Origin: Tigriopus japonicus
Lineage: Eukaryota; Arthropoda; Copepoda; Harpacticoida; Harpacticidae
DNA: 64,000 bases
Assembly (NCBI GenBank): GCA_010645155.1
Contig: CM021316.1
Coordinates: 7,799,346-7,863,345 of the forward strand
Direction of reading: 5' to 3'
Program-made: the position numbers and the translations under genes
Notes under the pieces: generated by a model
Told to the model about the DNA's origin: nothing
Databases searched by the model: none
Seen by the model: the letters and a program-made list of their open reading frames with translations, nothing else
Shown: in pieces, positions 12,501 to 21,165 of the stretch
Position numbering within the stretch: the first letter of the stretch is position 1
How the letters are laid out: every line of letters begins with the position of its first letter

Positions 12501-15500
12501 GTGTGTTGTTTCTCTGCTAGCCCTCTACTCAGAACAGGAACCCCTGACTCAGAACTAGGACTCGACTGGATTAGGGGACCAAAATTTGGCCTAAACGCAT
12601 TCACCTACTACCCGCAATATCATTGGTTCGAATCCCGGGCTTCCCGAGTTCTAGTGACCTAGACGGCTTAAACGGGCGAACCTGGAGTCATTCCCGAGGG
12701 TGAGGTAAAAATTAATGCTTGTCAAGTGGAGTGGCAATATCCCCACAGTGCGGACAGCGTCTATCAGCGAAGCTGCGTTCTGACTCCAGCAAAAATAAAA
12801 CAAAACAAGCCTCTTGGGATTACGAGTCATTTGTTCAAGGCTAGCATTACCCAATTGGAGGTAAAAAGGTTGCAATCAAAATGGTCACAGGTAAAAAGGT
12901 CACATTAAAAAATCACGAGGAAAAAAGGTAAAAAGATCACAAGGAAAAATGGTCATTGTAAAAAATGTTATTTCTTCATGGGCACATTGTGTTGCACCAG
13001 AATCATGCTCGAAGTCATGTTTGCATCTTAAGGCACGGGGCAAGGTGAATTGAAGAGAGTAGGGAAGCACCCACCCTCCATTGGGGTCTGGCAGATGGGA
13101 TCATTGTTCAAAAAATAACGCACCTGGAATGGGTTCCTGGCGACCTTTGTCTTGGCATGATTGTGTTTCGCCCAAGTTTTCTTATCCTCCCATGAGACAA
13201 TTTTTAACCTTGGAACGGATTAGGGTTCCTGAGGTCACCCAAGGCTCCCTTTGGAGATAGGTAGATCTTTTTCACCTTATGACTAGGGCCGAGTATTTTA
13301 GGTTTTACCTAAAAGCCTAGGTTTTTTAACCTAAAACGTCCTTTTTGGGCAATTTTCACCTAAAACTAAGTTTTCAACCTAATATAAACTTTTTTCACGC
13401 CTTTTTTGGGAAAATTTTACCTAAAACCAATTTTTCAACCTAATTAATAAAAAAATTACCTAAAACGTAATTTTGGGCAACTTAATTATGTCATAATTTG
13501 CCCAAAAAGTTAACCTAAAATATTCAGCCCTACTTAAGACCTTTTTCTGTGACCGTTTTACGTTGTGACCTCTTTACCGTGGCCGTTTTGCTGTGACTTT
13601 TTTTACTGCGACCTACTTACCGGGCCCCCATGACCCGAGCCATTAAAAATTACTTGTTTACAGAGTCCTTTTCTGAATCAGATTGGTGGTTGTACTGTAC
13701 TCGTAAGTCAGTGTAGAATGGGTCATTTCGTACCTTCCAATTGGATGCCATTCCCATCACGAGAAATTCCCAATGAGACTGTCAAGGTCAGATACGCAGC
13801 AAGCCTAACTCAGTCTCATTTGGCTCTGATGACATTAAGCCCTCTTAGAAGGAGGCTGGTTGGTCTTGTACTCGACGACCAATCTCTGCTTTACTCGAAC
13901 ATCCGGATTGAATCGAATATCAATGCGGCCTTTTGTTATTGGATATGGCGTTCGTAGTTTCAGCTAGAGCACTATGATTTCAAGAGTATGGGCATGAAAT
14001 TGATTGGCCTCATCCAGGATCACTGTTTCCACAGGATTGAAGAAAAAAAATTGTTCGTAAAGAAATACAAAACCAAGTTACAAAATAGTTTTATTGAAAA
14101 TATTTTGAAAACACTTTTTCTTCAGCATTTTTACTTATGATTTTCCTTTTCCCTGTCAAATCCCTTGGAGACACTGAACGTGATTAGGATTGGTCAGTCT
14201 CTTGCAGCTACTCTTGTAATCATAGTGCTCTAGTTTCAGTCATGTTTTATCGAAGCATCTCATTCCCTTGTGTGGTTTGAAAAATTGTGCTCTTTCTGAT
14301 ATTTGTATGTGACTAACGATGGCTCGTTAGACCATAGTTTTTGCCTTCATTTTGAGTCTGTGATTGTTCTGGCTAGAATTTGGAAAAGCTAATTAGTTGC
14401 ATTGTTTTGTTTTCACTCCAAATCAGTGAAGTACTTTCGAAAAGAAAGCAAATAAAGAATAAAAACATATAATAGATTGAACGCAAGCAATTGAGTTATC
14501 TGAATACTTTTGAAGGCAACTAATGGTAAAGTTGTCAAGTATTTGTTTATAAAAGTACAAGAAATACGAAGCTATTGTTCGTCATTTTATTTTACTAATA
14601 AGAATATCATATTGGCTGACGACTTCTCACGCACTAAAAAGTGGATGTAACGAGGCTCTTGAGGTAATTGATTGGTCCATCTTCACATCAGTTAATCAAA
14701 AATTCTTGTTCTTCGTCTATGAGACTTGAAAGGAGCACAAAGTGGTTAAATAAACTAAAAAACAAAATCTTATAATGTCAATGCAATCCGAGAGCAAAAA
14801 AACTTGTAACTTTTATGATAATCTTCTTTCAAATCGTTCATCAGATATCATCAAACTTGAGCTGGTTCCATGATAGGCCTGAGATCAATTTAATGTTAGG
14901 TCACTCTTTCACTCTTTCTTAAATTCAAATTTAATTGAATTACCAAAGTACAAACCTAGAAATATTCAACGAGATAGATTCAAAGTTGAAATTAGTACCC
15001 TGTAATAGGGAGAATATTGCCTAAAATGACACCATCTTGTAGATGGAATTGCCCCATTAGAGCTAAGCTTGGATCTGTCAAATAACTGGGAATAGCTACT
15101 GTAGAGTCAGTGAACCAAACTAACCGGATGGTGTCATCTTGTTTTGTTTTACAATGTTTTTTCACGCAGTGCATAATTTACAAAATTGACCATACTTTTA
15201 GAAATGTCAAATCTTGAAGAAAGGTGAGCGCTATTAGTGCCATCAATGTACCGAAACTGGCCTTGAAGTTGTTAGTCGATTCGATGATATTTTTTTAGTT
15301 TTGATTATTGTTATTGATTAAAAAAAACACACTGGGAATTTTCTTGGCAACAAGTTTATCAATAGCAGTTATGATTATAAGTAAAAAGGTATTCCCTCTC
15401 AAAGCTATGTACTAAACAGAACATAGATTTCATGAACTCTGTGTTAAAGCAATATAAGTAGAGGACAAGTTTATTCATTCTGTGTTATATATCTATTCAT

Positions 15501-17735
15501 TCGGCTTACCTAATAAGCTTTGAGAGAGCATAGCTCTGTATTTGGATATATGAGAGTTTAAAATTGACAAGCGGAATCTGCCCAATGCAAGCTAGGTCTT
15601 ATTGACACAATTGGATCCAACACAATTGGAAATCGGAAGACTTATTGCTAGCCTTGTGGTCCATTGCTTCTTGGATTACACAACAACCTGATCTCAATGA
15701 TGGACAAGAGTGGCAATCAATCACGTTGAAACCTATTTTTACCACCCCAGGTTGTAACTTCATGTCCATGGGTGCCAAATGTCGATCGGCCAATTTTGCC
15801 ACCTGTGAACAAGAAGCCATATGCACTGGAACCCAAGCTGAATGTCCCACTAGTCAAGCTATGCCCGATGGCACTCAATGTGTGGAAAAGGGTGAATGTC
15901 GCAAAGGCCAATGTGTGCCTTATTGTGAAACCCAAGGTCTTCAAAGCTGCATGTGTGACACGGAAAAAGATGCGTGCATGCGTTGCTGTCGAAGGAACCT
16001 CAATTCCACGTGTTTCCCCATTATTGATGCTCGAGGTCGAGCCGACCGATTACCCGATGGCACACCTTGCTACCAAGGCTTCTGCAACATGGTATGTACT
16101 AAAGGCTAAGGAAGGAAGTTTGTTTTTAGAAATTTATGTACATACGTGTTCCTAGGGTCAATGTGAGCGAACCATGCAAGATGTTGTGGAACGGATCTGG
16201 GATTTCATCGACGATTTCAATCTGAACTCAGTACTCAAGTTCTTTAAAGATAACATTGTGGGAGCCGTGGTTATTATCAGCCTGCTCTTTTGGGTACCCA
16301 TTTCTTGCCTCATCTCGTATGTGGATCGAAAACGAGCGGAAAAGGTAAGAAGAGGAGATTGAAAAAAAGAAAAACTTCCTTTTTGAACAGATTGCTTCGT
16401 TTGTTCCGTGGAATGAAAAGAAGAAAGAGATATTCAAGTTGGAACTTGGATCCTCTTGGGGTCAAAAAACAAGTTTGGGATCTGCTTCTTGTTGAATTGA
16501 AAGTTTCGTTTTAAAGCAAAATTTTACTGCGTCGCACAATTTGGAGTCTTGGAAAAGAATTGAAGAGCTTTCTAAACTAGAGAAAAACGAGATTCTTTCG
16601 CAATCTTTTGGCAAGAGCTTTTGAATTAGACGTTGAGGAAACCGTTCGCTGGAAATTTGCTTAGATGTGTTTTGATGGATATTGAGATGGAAATAGTTGA
16701 CAAAAAGCTGACTTTGTTTGTCTGGAATATGTTTCATTTTGATCCATGGTAATGTCAAGACTGGCTTTTTTTGGGAAAGACCTCGATTTTCAATGTTTAA
16801 CATGCATGATCGGGAGGAAATTGCGTATTCCCGACCGTTGAAAAACTATGATATAAAAATTCAAATAAGGAGAAAGAGGAGCAAAGTAGATTAGAATGAA
16901 AAAAACGTTGGAATAAAAGCTGACGTGAATCAAAATCTCATAGTTAGGCCTCGGACAAAGTTGCAAAATACAACTTGCACCAAAAATTGCAAGTGTTCGC
17001 TATTTTAGCCAAATACAGCAACCTTCCGATATTTTCGCAACAAATAGCAACTTCCGTCATTTTTTTATCGATCACTTAAGTCCTGCGGGAAATTGTTCGA
17101 ATTATGTATTTTACAGACCTTTTAAAGAATTGATGCTTTTTTAACATTCTCTAATTATTATGCAAAGAATACCTGTGCATTGATCAGCCAAAGGTTAAAG
17201 AAAAGTTAAACAAAAGATAACAAACTTTCGCCAAGAATTGAGACATATATTTAGCCAAACTTGACAAGTTTAACTCGGAAAGAAAATCCAATTTTTAGGC
17301 CAGAGTCGCGAATCAAGTGAAACTTGGAAAAAATATAGCAACTTTAGGGCTTAAAAACTTGTAAACGTTTGGTCAAACAAACAGCAATTTTATCCTACGT
17401 TCTTTGAATGATATTTAAGAAGCGTATGATCTGTTGTCAACGTGAACATAATCGACAAGATTCTTGCCCATATTTCACGCATTCTCAGATCAGATTCCAA
17501 GCAATCTTCAGGTTGTCGTAGATTCTAATAGTTCATGCTTTTGTAGGATGAAGAAGAATGGGAATGGAAACGAACTGACGAGCTCATTCATCCATCGGAT
17601 CGTCGTCGAATCATTCACGTTCGCGTTCCCAGACGAAATCAGGCCCCTCCGGATGGGCCTTATTCGAGTGGCCCACCCATGGGCGGTCCTTTAGGAGGTG
17701 GACCCCGACTCCGAAGCAACCAATCGGCCCTGTGA
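513..17735 (+). CDS. ADAM17: ADAM17/TACE-like transmembrane metalloprotease (14 exons, 787 aa)
   Basis: Membrane-anchored zinc protease that sheds ectodomains of cell-surface proteins. Exons: 513-697, 1156-1261, 1327-1455, 1520-1687, 1986-2130, 3001-3130, 5044-5165, 5601-5868, 6311-6416, 10728-10820, 10896-11088, 15751-16091, 16156-16344, 17547-17735. All introns are GT-AG and the phases join into one frame. Domains in order: signal peptide (about 1-24); prodomain with NKIREV and a cysteine-switch Cys at about 198 (VCDFVKENG); furin-type site RVKR (238-241); catalytic domain with [12 protein letters not shown] (His430, Glu431, His434, His440) and Met-turn GGSYLMY (Met459); Cys-rich disintegrin and membrane-proximal domains (about 490-665); a stalk with WDFIDDF; transmembrane segment about 695-717; and a basic, Pro/Gly-rich tail of about 70 residues. 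Length is close to vertebrate ADAM17 (about 824 aa). There is no EGF module, as expected for the ADAM10/17 branch. All catalytic residues are present, so it should be active. Confidence 0.93.
2925..2976. repeat. AT-only low-complexity tract
   Basis: A run of TAATAATATATATTA-like sequence lies in ADAM17 intron 5, about 25 bases before the exon 6 acceptor. It looks like simple sequence with no coding content. Confidence 0.7.
3131..5043. other. ADAM17 intron 6 (1.9 kb)
   Basis: No exon is supported between the donor at 3131 and the acceptor before 5044. At about 3785-3870 there is a piece resembling the interior of the TAGTGATGG repeat copy at 32864-33345 (both read roughly gtttcrgttatrcctacc). 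The rest shows nothing I can name. Confidence 0.5.
5336..5501. repeat. Palindromic MITE-like repeat in ADAM17 intron 7
   Basis: The left arm starts TGCACAAAGGTTGCT and runs through ccgctag and aaaacagggc. The right arm is its reverse complement, ending agcaacctttgtgca. The arms are about 60-70 bp with scattered mismatches around a short centre. I see no clear target duplication, so its class is unknown. Confidence 0.6.
6454..7287. mobile_element. Non-autonomous inverted-repeat element, family TAGTGATGG (copy 1)
   Basis: The left end reads TAGTGATGGATCAAAAAGCC and the right end is its near-perfect reverse complement (ggctttttcgatccatcacta). The inverted match continues six bases into the flanks (gaac/gttc). 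Flanking octamers gattgaac and gttcaaac agree at only 5 of 8 positions, so a target duplication is uncertain. No transposase frame is present. The TA-rich ends suggest hAT-type ancestry. Confidence 0.65.
7506..8491. mobile_element. hAT-like MITE, family TAGGGCTGAATA (copy 1, 986 bp)
   Basis: The left end TAGGGCTGAATATTTTAGG is the exact reverse complement of the right end (cctaaaatattcagcccta). It is flanked by a perfect 8-bp target duplication, gttataag, at 7498-7505 and 8492-8499. Eight-base duplications and a TAGGG start are typical of hAT elements. The interior has no transposase and carries a tandem array (about 7945-8100) with a unit of about 27 bp reading gaactcgttttaaggtcaaa. Confidence 0.85.
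7945..8100. repeat. Minisatellite inside the MITE, about 27-bp unit
   Basis: About five consecutive, slightly diverged copies of a unit built on ctcgttttaaggtcaaaaat. It lies wholly within the element at 7506-8491 and explains why this copy is four times longer than the copy at 13284-13532. Confidence 0.75.
8590..9549. mobile_element. hAT-like non-autonomous element, family CATTGAT/CTTAGATC (copy 1, 960 bp)
   Basis: Ends read cattgagatccattaatacta on the left and, as reverse complement, cttagatcatttattaatca on the right: imperfect terminal inverted repeats. Flanking octamers atcaaaac (8582-8589) and atcaaaag (9550-9557) match at 7 of 8 bases. A related 540-bp copy lies in the opposite orientation at 35334-35873, sharing the stretches around gttgagcgga and gcgtgcaagctt. 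No long frame is present. Confidence 0.75.
10435..10533. repeat. Fragment of the GGGGTAGGCAACC hAT-like MITE family
   Basis: It carries tgggcccaaagctctttgatcg and ends ggttgcctacccctg, matching the interior and right end of the complete copy at 11979-12260. I cannot find a left terminus. Confidence 0.6.
11979..12260. mobile_element. hAT-like MITE, family GGGGTAGGCAACC (282 bp)
   Basis: Left end gaggggtaggcaac pairs with right end gttgccgaaccctg (11 of 14). Flanking octamers ttctagaa (11971-11978) and ttttagaa (12261-12268) match at 7 of 8. The interior holds three near-exact 29-bp units (gtgggcccagagctcttgat core) at 12082-12168. Related pieces lie at 10435-10533 and 47091-47220. It has no coding capacity. 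Confidence 0.8.
12356..12527. mobile_element. hAT-like MITE, family TAGAGGGCTAACAG (172 bp)
   Basis: Left end TAGAGGGCTAACAGAAAAA pairs with right end tttctctgctagccctcta. It has a perfect 8-bp target duplication ctcagaac at 12348-12355 and 12528-12535. Longer relatives lie at 25241-25532 and about 35300-36060. Confidence 0.85.
12574..12860 (+). repeat. Possible tRNA-derived SINE
   Basis: A pol III A-box-like tggcctaaacg (about 12589) is followed 27 bases later by a B-box-like ggttcgaatcc (about 12625), then an unrelated tail. The head resembles an Arg-type tRNA, but I cannot fold a clean cloverleaf, so a working tRNA is unlikely. A second tRNA-like head lies on the minus strand near 20290-20375. 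Confidence 0.4.
13284..13532. mobile_element. hAT-like MITE, family TAGGGCTGAATA (copy 2, 249 bp)
   Basis: Left end tagggccgagtattttaggt and right end cctaaaatattcagcccta are the same termini as at 7506-8491. Flanking octamers cttatgac (13276-13283) and cttaagac (13533-13540) match at 7 of 8. This compact copy lacks the 27-bp tandem array of copy 1. Confidence 0.85.
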
Positions 17736-17928
17736 AACACCCATTGCTATTACATACTTACATACCAAAGATGTCGTCTCCAGTGTCATAACCCCCTCTC
17801 AAAACACACCTTGCTAGGCATTATTATCATTTCAGTTATTATTTACTATTAGCTTGAATTGTGAAATCCTGTTGATCTCATATTATTATGATTTACTAGT
17901 CTCAAAAAAGGCTGTCCATGCCCTCGCC

Positions 17929-17934
17929 AATAAA
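17929..17934 (+). terminator. Polyadenylation signal, ADAM17
   Basis: AATAAA about 195 bases after the stop codon. It is the first canonical signal downstream of the gene. Confidence 0.7.
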
Positions 17935-18037
17935 TACCAAAATCTGTCTCTAAGCTACCAATGAGTCACAGTAAGAATGATAACAATGGCCTTGACCCTA
18001 GAACAAAATTGGGAAATATTCCCCCTTCCTATATGTA

Positions 18038-18429
18038 CAGGGTAGTCCATAATTAACGTCCCCAAGACTTGAGCAATAATTTTTGACAAAGCGACTTTTT
18101 GGTACAAATAAGAGGAAAAGTAGAGGTGCTTGCCTAAAACTTTGTTTTCTACACCCAAGCAGTTCAATCACCATTAGGCATTGTAATGTGCGGTCAAATC
18201 TATGATGCTTTCTTAGAACAAAGCGCGCTTAATTTGAGAGGGAGAGCCACCTCTGGATACAAAGTTATGGTTTATAACAAGTCAATCAATTTCACTGAGA
18301 CTTGTGATTCTACCTAAAGGTGTTTCCTTAGCTGAGATTACTTCATTATTGTTGTGCTTGTTTGTTTGTTTTTTGTTTTTCAAGCGTTATTCTCTGTTTG
18401 GCATGGGACACTAAATACGGATGACCCTG
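18038..18429. mobile_element. Mini-mariner (Tc1/mariner-type MITE, 392 bp)
   Basis: Flanked by TA on both sides (18036-18037 and 18430-18431). Left end CAGGGTAGTCCATAATTAAC and the reverse complement of the right end (cagggtcatccgtatttagt) are imperfect inverted repeats. The CAGGGT start and TA duplication fit Tc1/mariner. No transposase remains. Confidence 0.7.
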
Positions 18430-19561
18430 TATGTACAAATGTACTATATACGAGCCGTATGTCCGTGTTCTCGTTGTGAGCCAGACTCGAGATCAATCAC
18501 AGTCAGTGGGACCTGACGTGAGAGAGATAGGCGTAATTTCCAGCCTATCATCTCCAACAACTTACGTTCCAAGGGTCTCGTTCCACAACCACATGAGCAT
18601 AGACGATCAGGGAACGAGAAATAACGTATGGCTGATGACGAGCGAACCTTCTCTTACTGTCCATCCACAAGAGTGCTGGATAAAGCGCTCTTTTTCCCGC
18701 GTGTTCCTCTCTCTTTCCTTCTCTCTCATTCTCTTTCTCTTTGGCGTGTTCTTTGTCCGCAGGAGACTTCTCACCCTTGTTAAGCTTTGGCGGTGGGAGA
18801 CATTTTATTTGTTCGCCGAATCCTCATCGACCTCGGCAATCGAGGACTTGTGGACGGATCACATAAAAGGTTGTTTACTAGTTTTTTCTTTCCTCAAGTC
18901 TTTGACAGTTAGGGTTTTCCATAAATGAGCTGTATGGATGAGGTAAGTATAGCTTCTTTATGAATTAGAAGAGACCTTAAATGGCTTTCAACTTAGGGCA
19001 CCTTTGCTGTAAATGTTCGTTTGGTCTATTACTAATTAAAAATAAAAAGTATATTACCTATCATTGTTTTAACAGGCAAATGCGTCAGTCATAATGACTT
19101 GCAATAAAATGTAATTGTTGAACAAATTGTGATTTGTCAACACTGTCCTCTCAAAAAAAATTCTCAAAAAAAAGGAACTGTACTGGTTTTGAATGAAATT
19201 TTGGCGCTAAAGGAAAGCAAATGAGTCATTTCTTTTCCATTTCCCTGACCTTTTCCTAACCTTCACGATGTGGAAGGGAATTTTTCAGCCCAAATAACTT
19301 TAAATTTCCTGCCAGAACAAAAAGAGTGTGATGGATGAATCTAAAAACATTATCTTGAAGGTTTGTTTTTCTTTTATTTGTGTTGTTAGAAAGTTGTAAG
19401 AAATAAAACTGGGGATTCCAATTTGTCCTGAAATATAACTAACAAATCCAACAATTTCCCAAGTCTTCTTGAGGTCAGTTCAATTGCCGAGCAAATCTGA
19501 GTTGACACCTTTTTCACTTCCTGCCCCGACATGATTGTATTTACAAAAAGGTTTCTATAAG

Positions 19562-19711
19562 AGCATAAATCTCAAAAATCTCTTTGAAAGCATAAATCTC
19601 GAAAATCTCTTTGAAAGCATAAATCTCGAAAATCTCTTTGAAAGCATAAATCTCGAAAATCTCTTTGAAAGCATAAATCTCGAAAATCTCTTTGAAAGCA
19701 TAAATCTTCAA
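19562..19711 (+). repeat. 27-bp tandem repeat, about 5.5 units
   Basis: Five units of agcataaatctcgaaaatc plus tctttgaa (19562-19696) and a partial sixth. Copies 2 to 5 are identical; the first differs by one base. Because 27 is divisible by three, the array reads as a 9-residue SINLENLFE repeat, but nothing around it supports a real gene. Confidence 0.9.
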
Positions 19712-20289
19712 AGTTTTTTAATCAAGAGACTTGACTAGAATGAAAACTCTTTATAAGACAATATTCCAACCCCCTATATATGGCCCCCTTGTGAGGCCAA
19801 TTATGGCAGAAGATTTAAATAGAATTCAAACGTTTCACCATGGTAATTGCTTGAATGAGCCTCCAGGGAACGGCTCAAATACCTTGGATTAAACAGTGTT
19901 TAACAATATCAGCCCACTTGGATAAACAACTTGCTGAAACCCTGAAATCATCATTTGTATCGAACAGAGAGCCAATTTTACACAATTTAATGCCATATTA
20001 TAACAGACATTTCACAAATATAATGACCTGTCAAGATTAAAGTGAGATTTAGATTGTTACTTGTTACCTTTCCTGACCAACCTTACATTAAAGGTTGCTC
20101 TTAAGCGACAAATTCCAATGAATTGACTGACCAAATATTTTATTGTGTTGACACACAATGACTTAAGGGGCAAGTATTCCCTGGTATTGGTTAACACTCC
20201 GAGAACTCAGCTAGAATGACCTGCAGAAACGACAGCTGATTTCCCATTGAAGTAGTTACAACAGCGACTTCTGCAAATAAATAAATCCC

Positions 20290-20375
20290 ACAGGTCAATA
20301 TGACTCTGCAAGCCTGGGATTCGAATCAACGAAATGTTGTGGATACTTGGCGATTACTAAACTAAGGGCATCTGT
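20290..20375 (-). repeat. tRNA-like SINE head
   Basis: On the minus strand the order is ccttagtttagtaatcgcc (A-box-like) then gattcgaatcccaggc (B-box-like). It resembles the arrangement near 12590 but I see no intact cloverleaf. Confidence 0.35.
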
Positions 20376-21165
20376 AATTCAATGAACTGCCCATAGCCGA
20401 CCAAAATCGGGTAGTTTGCTACACAGAAAAAAGGAAAGACCTCTTTTTCCCCTTTTTCCCATGTACCAAATCGACTGGTCGGCCGCGTTCAATGCAATAA
20501 ACTCAAGTAATCCTTGGCTCATCCCTTGCTCTCTATGACTCCCTCCATTGAACCAAATCTCATTGTGACTCAATGGCTTCTTGAATTAATTACCTTTCCT
20601 TTTATTTCAAGCCACAAATCACGATATCCTAAAAAAAAAACCGAAAAACGAGTCCTTCTTTGAAGACGTCTCGTTCTCTCTTCTTCCTCTTCGTGGACTC
20701 AAATTCGAAGGTTAGAGGAACGAGTGAAGTGGCAGCTCGTTCCTTGGCTTGATCCAAGGCAGCAACGAGGTCTCTTCTGTTCGTTCGTTCGTTGGTTCGT
20801 TCCTTTGGAGAGCTTGCGATACGAATTGGATGCCCAAGAGCGCGTCCAAAGGAGACCAAGGTTGGTGATCCATTGGCCTGACGAATACCAAGTTTTGGAA
20901 CCTGTTACTTCGTCTTCTTTGGTCGAGTCCAAGTGTGAGTGACGGACTGAGAGGTGGGTCACAATCCATCACTGTCGGTTTCCGGTCCATAATAAACACA
21001 CGCACTTTCCACAACGAGTCGTCTTCATTGGTGAACTGCACCTACTAAGATAAATAAACAGTATCCATTGCTCACAGGTACCAAACTTTTGGTTTTTATC
21101 TTCATCTTCATAGAACTAGAGGGTGGCTTGATTGAAATATTTTTGTCCTATTTTGCTCAGGAACT

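Larger units (their letters stand above)
11089..15750. other. ADAM17 intron 11 (4.7 kb), transposon-filled
   Basis: It separates the disintegrin exon from the membrane-proximal exon. It contains MITEs at 11979-12260, 12356-12527 and 13284-13532, and a tRNA-like SINE candidate near 12574-12860. Stretches 11100-11970 and 13550-15740 show no gene or clear repeat. Confidence 0.7.
17736..21165. other. Spacer between ADAM17 and the RERG-like gene
   Basis: Contains the ADAM17 3' UTR, a mini-mariner (18038-18429), a TC-rich stretch (about 18690-18780) inside a 165-codon frame with no recognisable domain, a 27-bp tandem repeat (19562-19711), a minus-strand tRNA-like SINE head (about 20290-20375) and a CpG-bearing tract (about 20640-20945) that is a plausible promoter or 5' UTR for the GTPase gene. 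Confidence 0.5.

Noticed and set aside
12620..12645. Functional tRNA gene suggested by ggttcgaatcccgggc
   Set aside because: A-box and B-box are present but I cannot pair an acceptor stem or anticodon arm, so a SINE head is more likely.
18431..18928. 165-codon plus-strand frame with a hydrophobic stretch
   Set aside because: No family resemblance, TC-rich low-complexity DNA, starts within two bases of a mini-mariner end. More likely 5' UTR or spacer.
19562..19711. CRISPR-like array
   Set aside because: The units are directly adjacent without spacers and the DNA is clearly eukaryotic; it is a simple tandem repeat.
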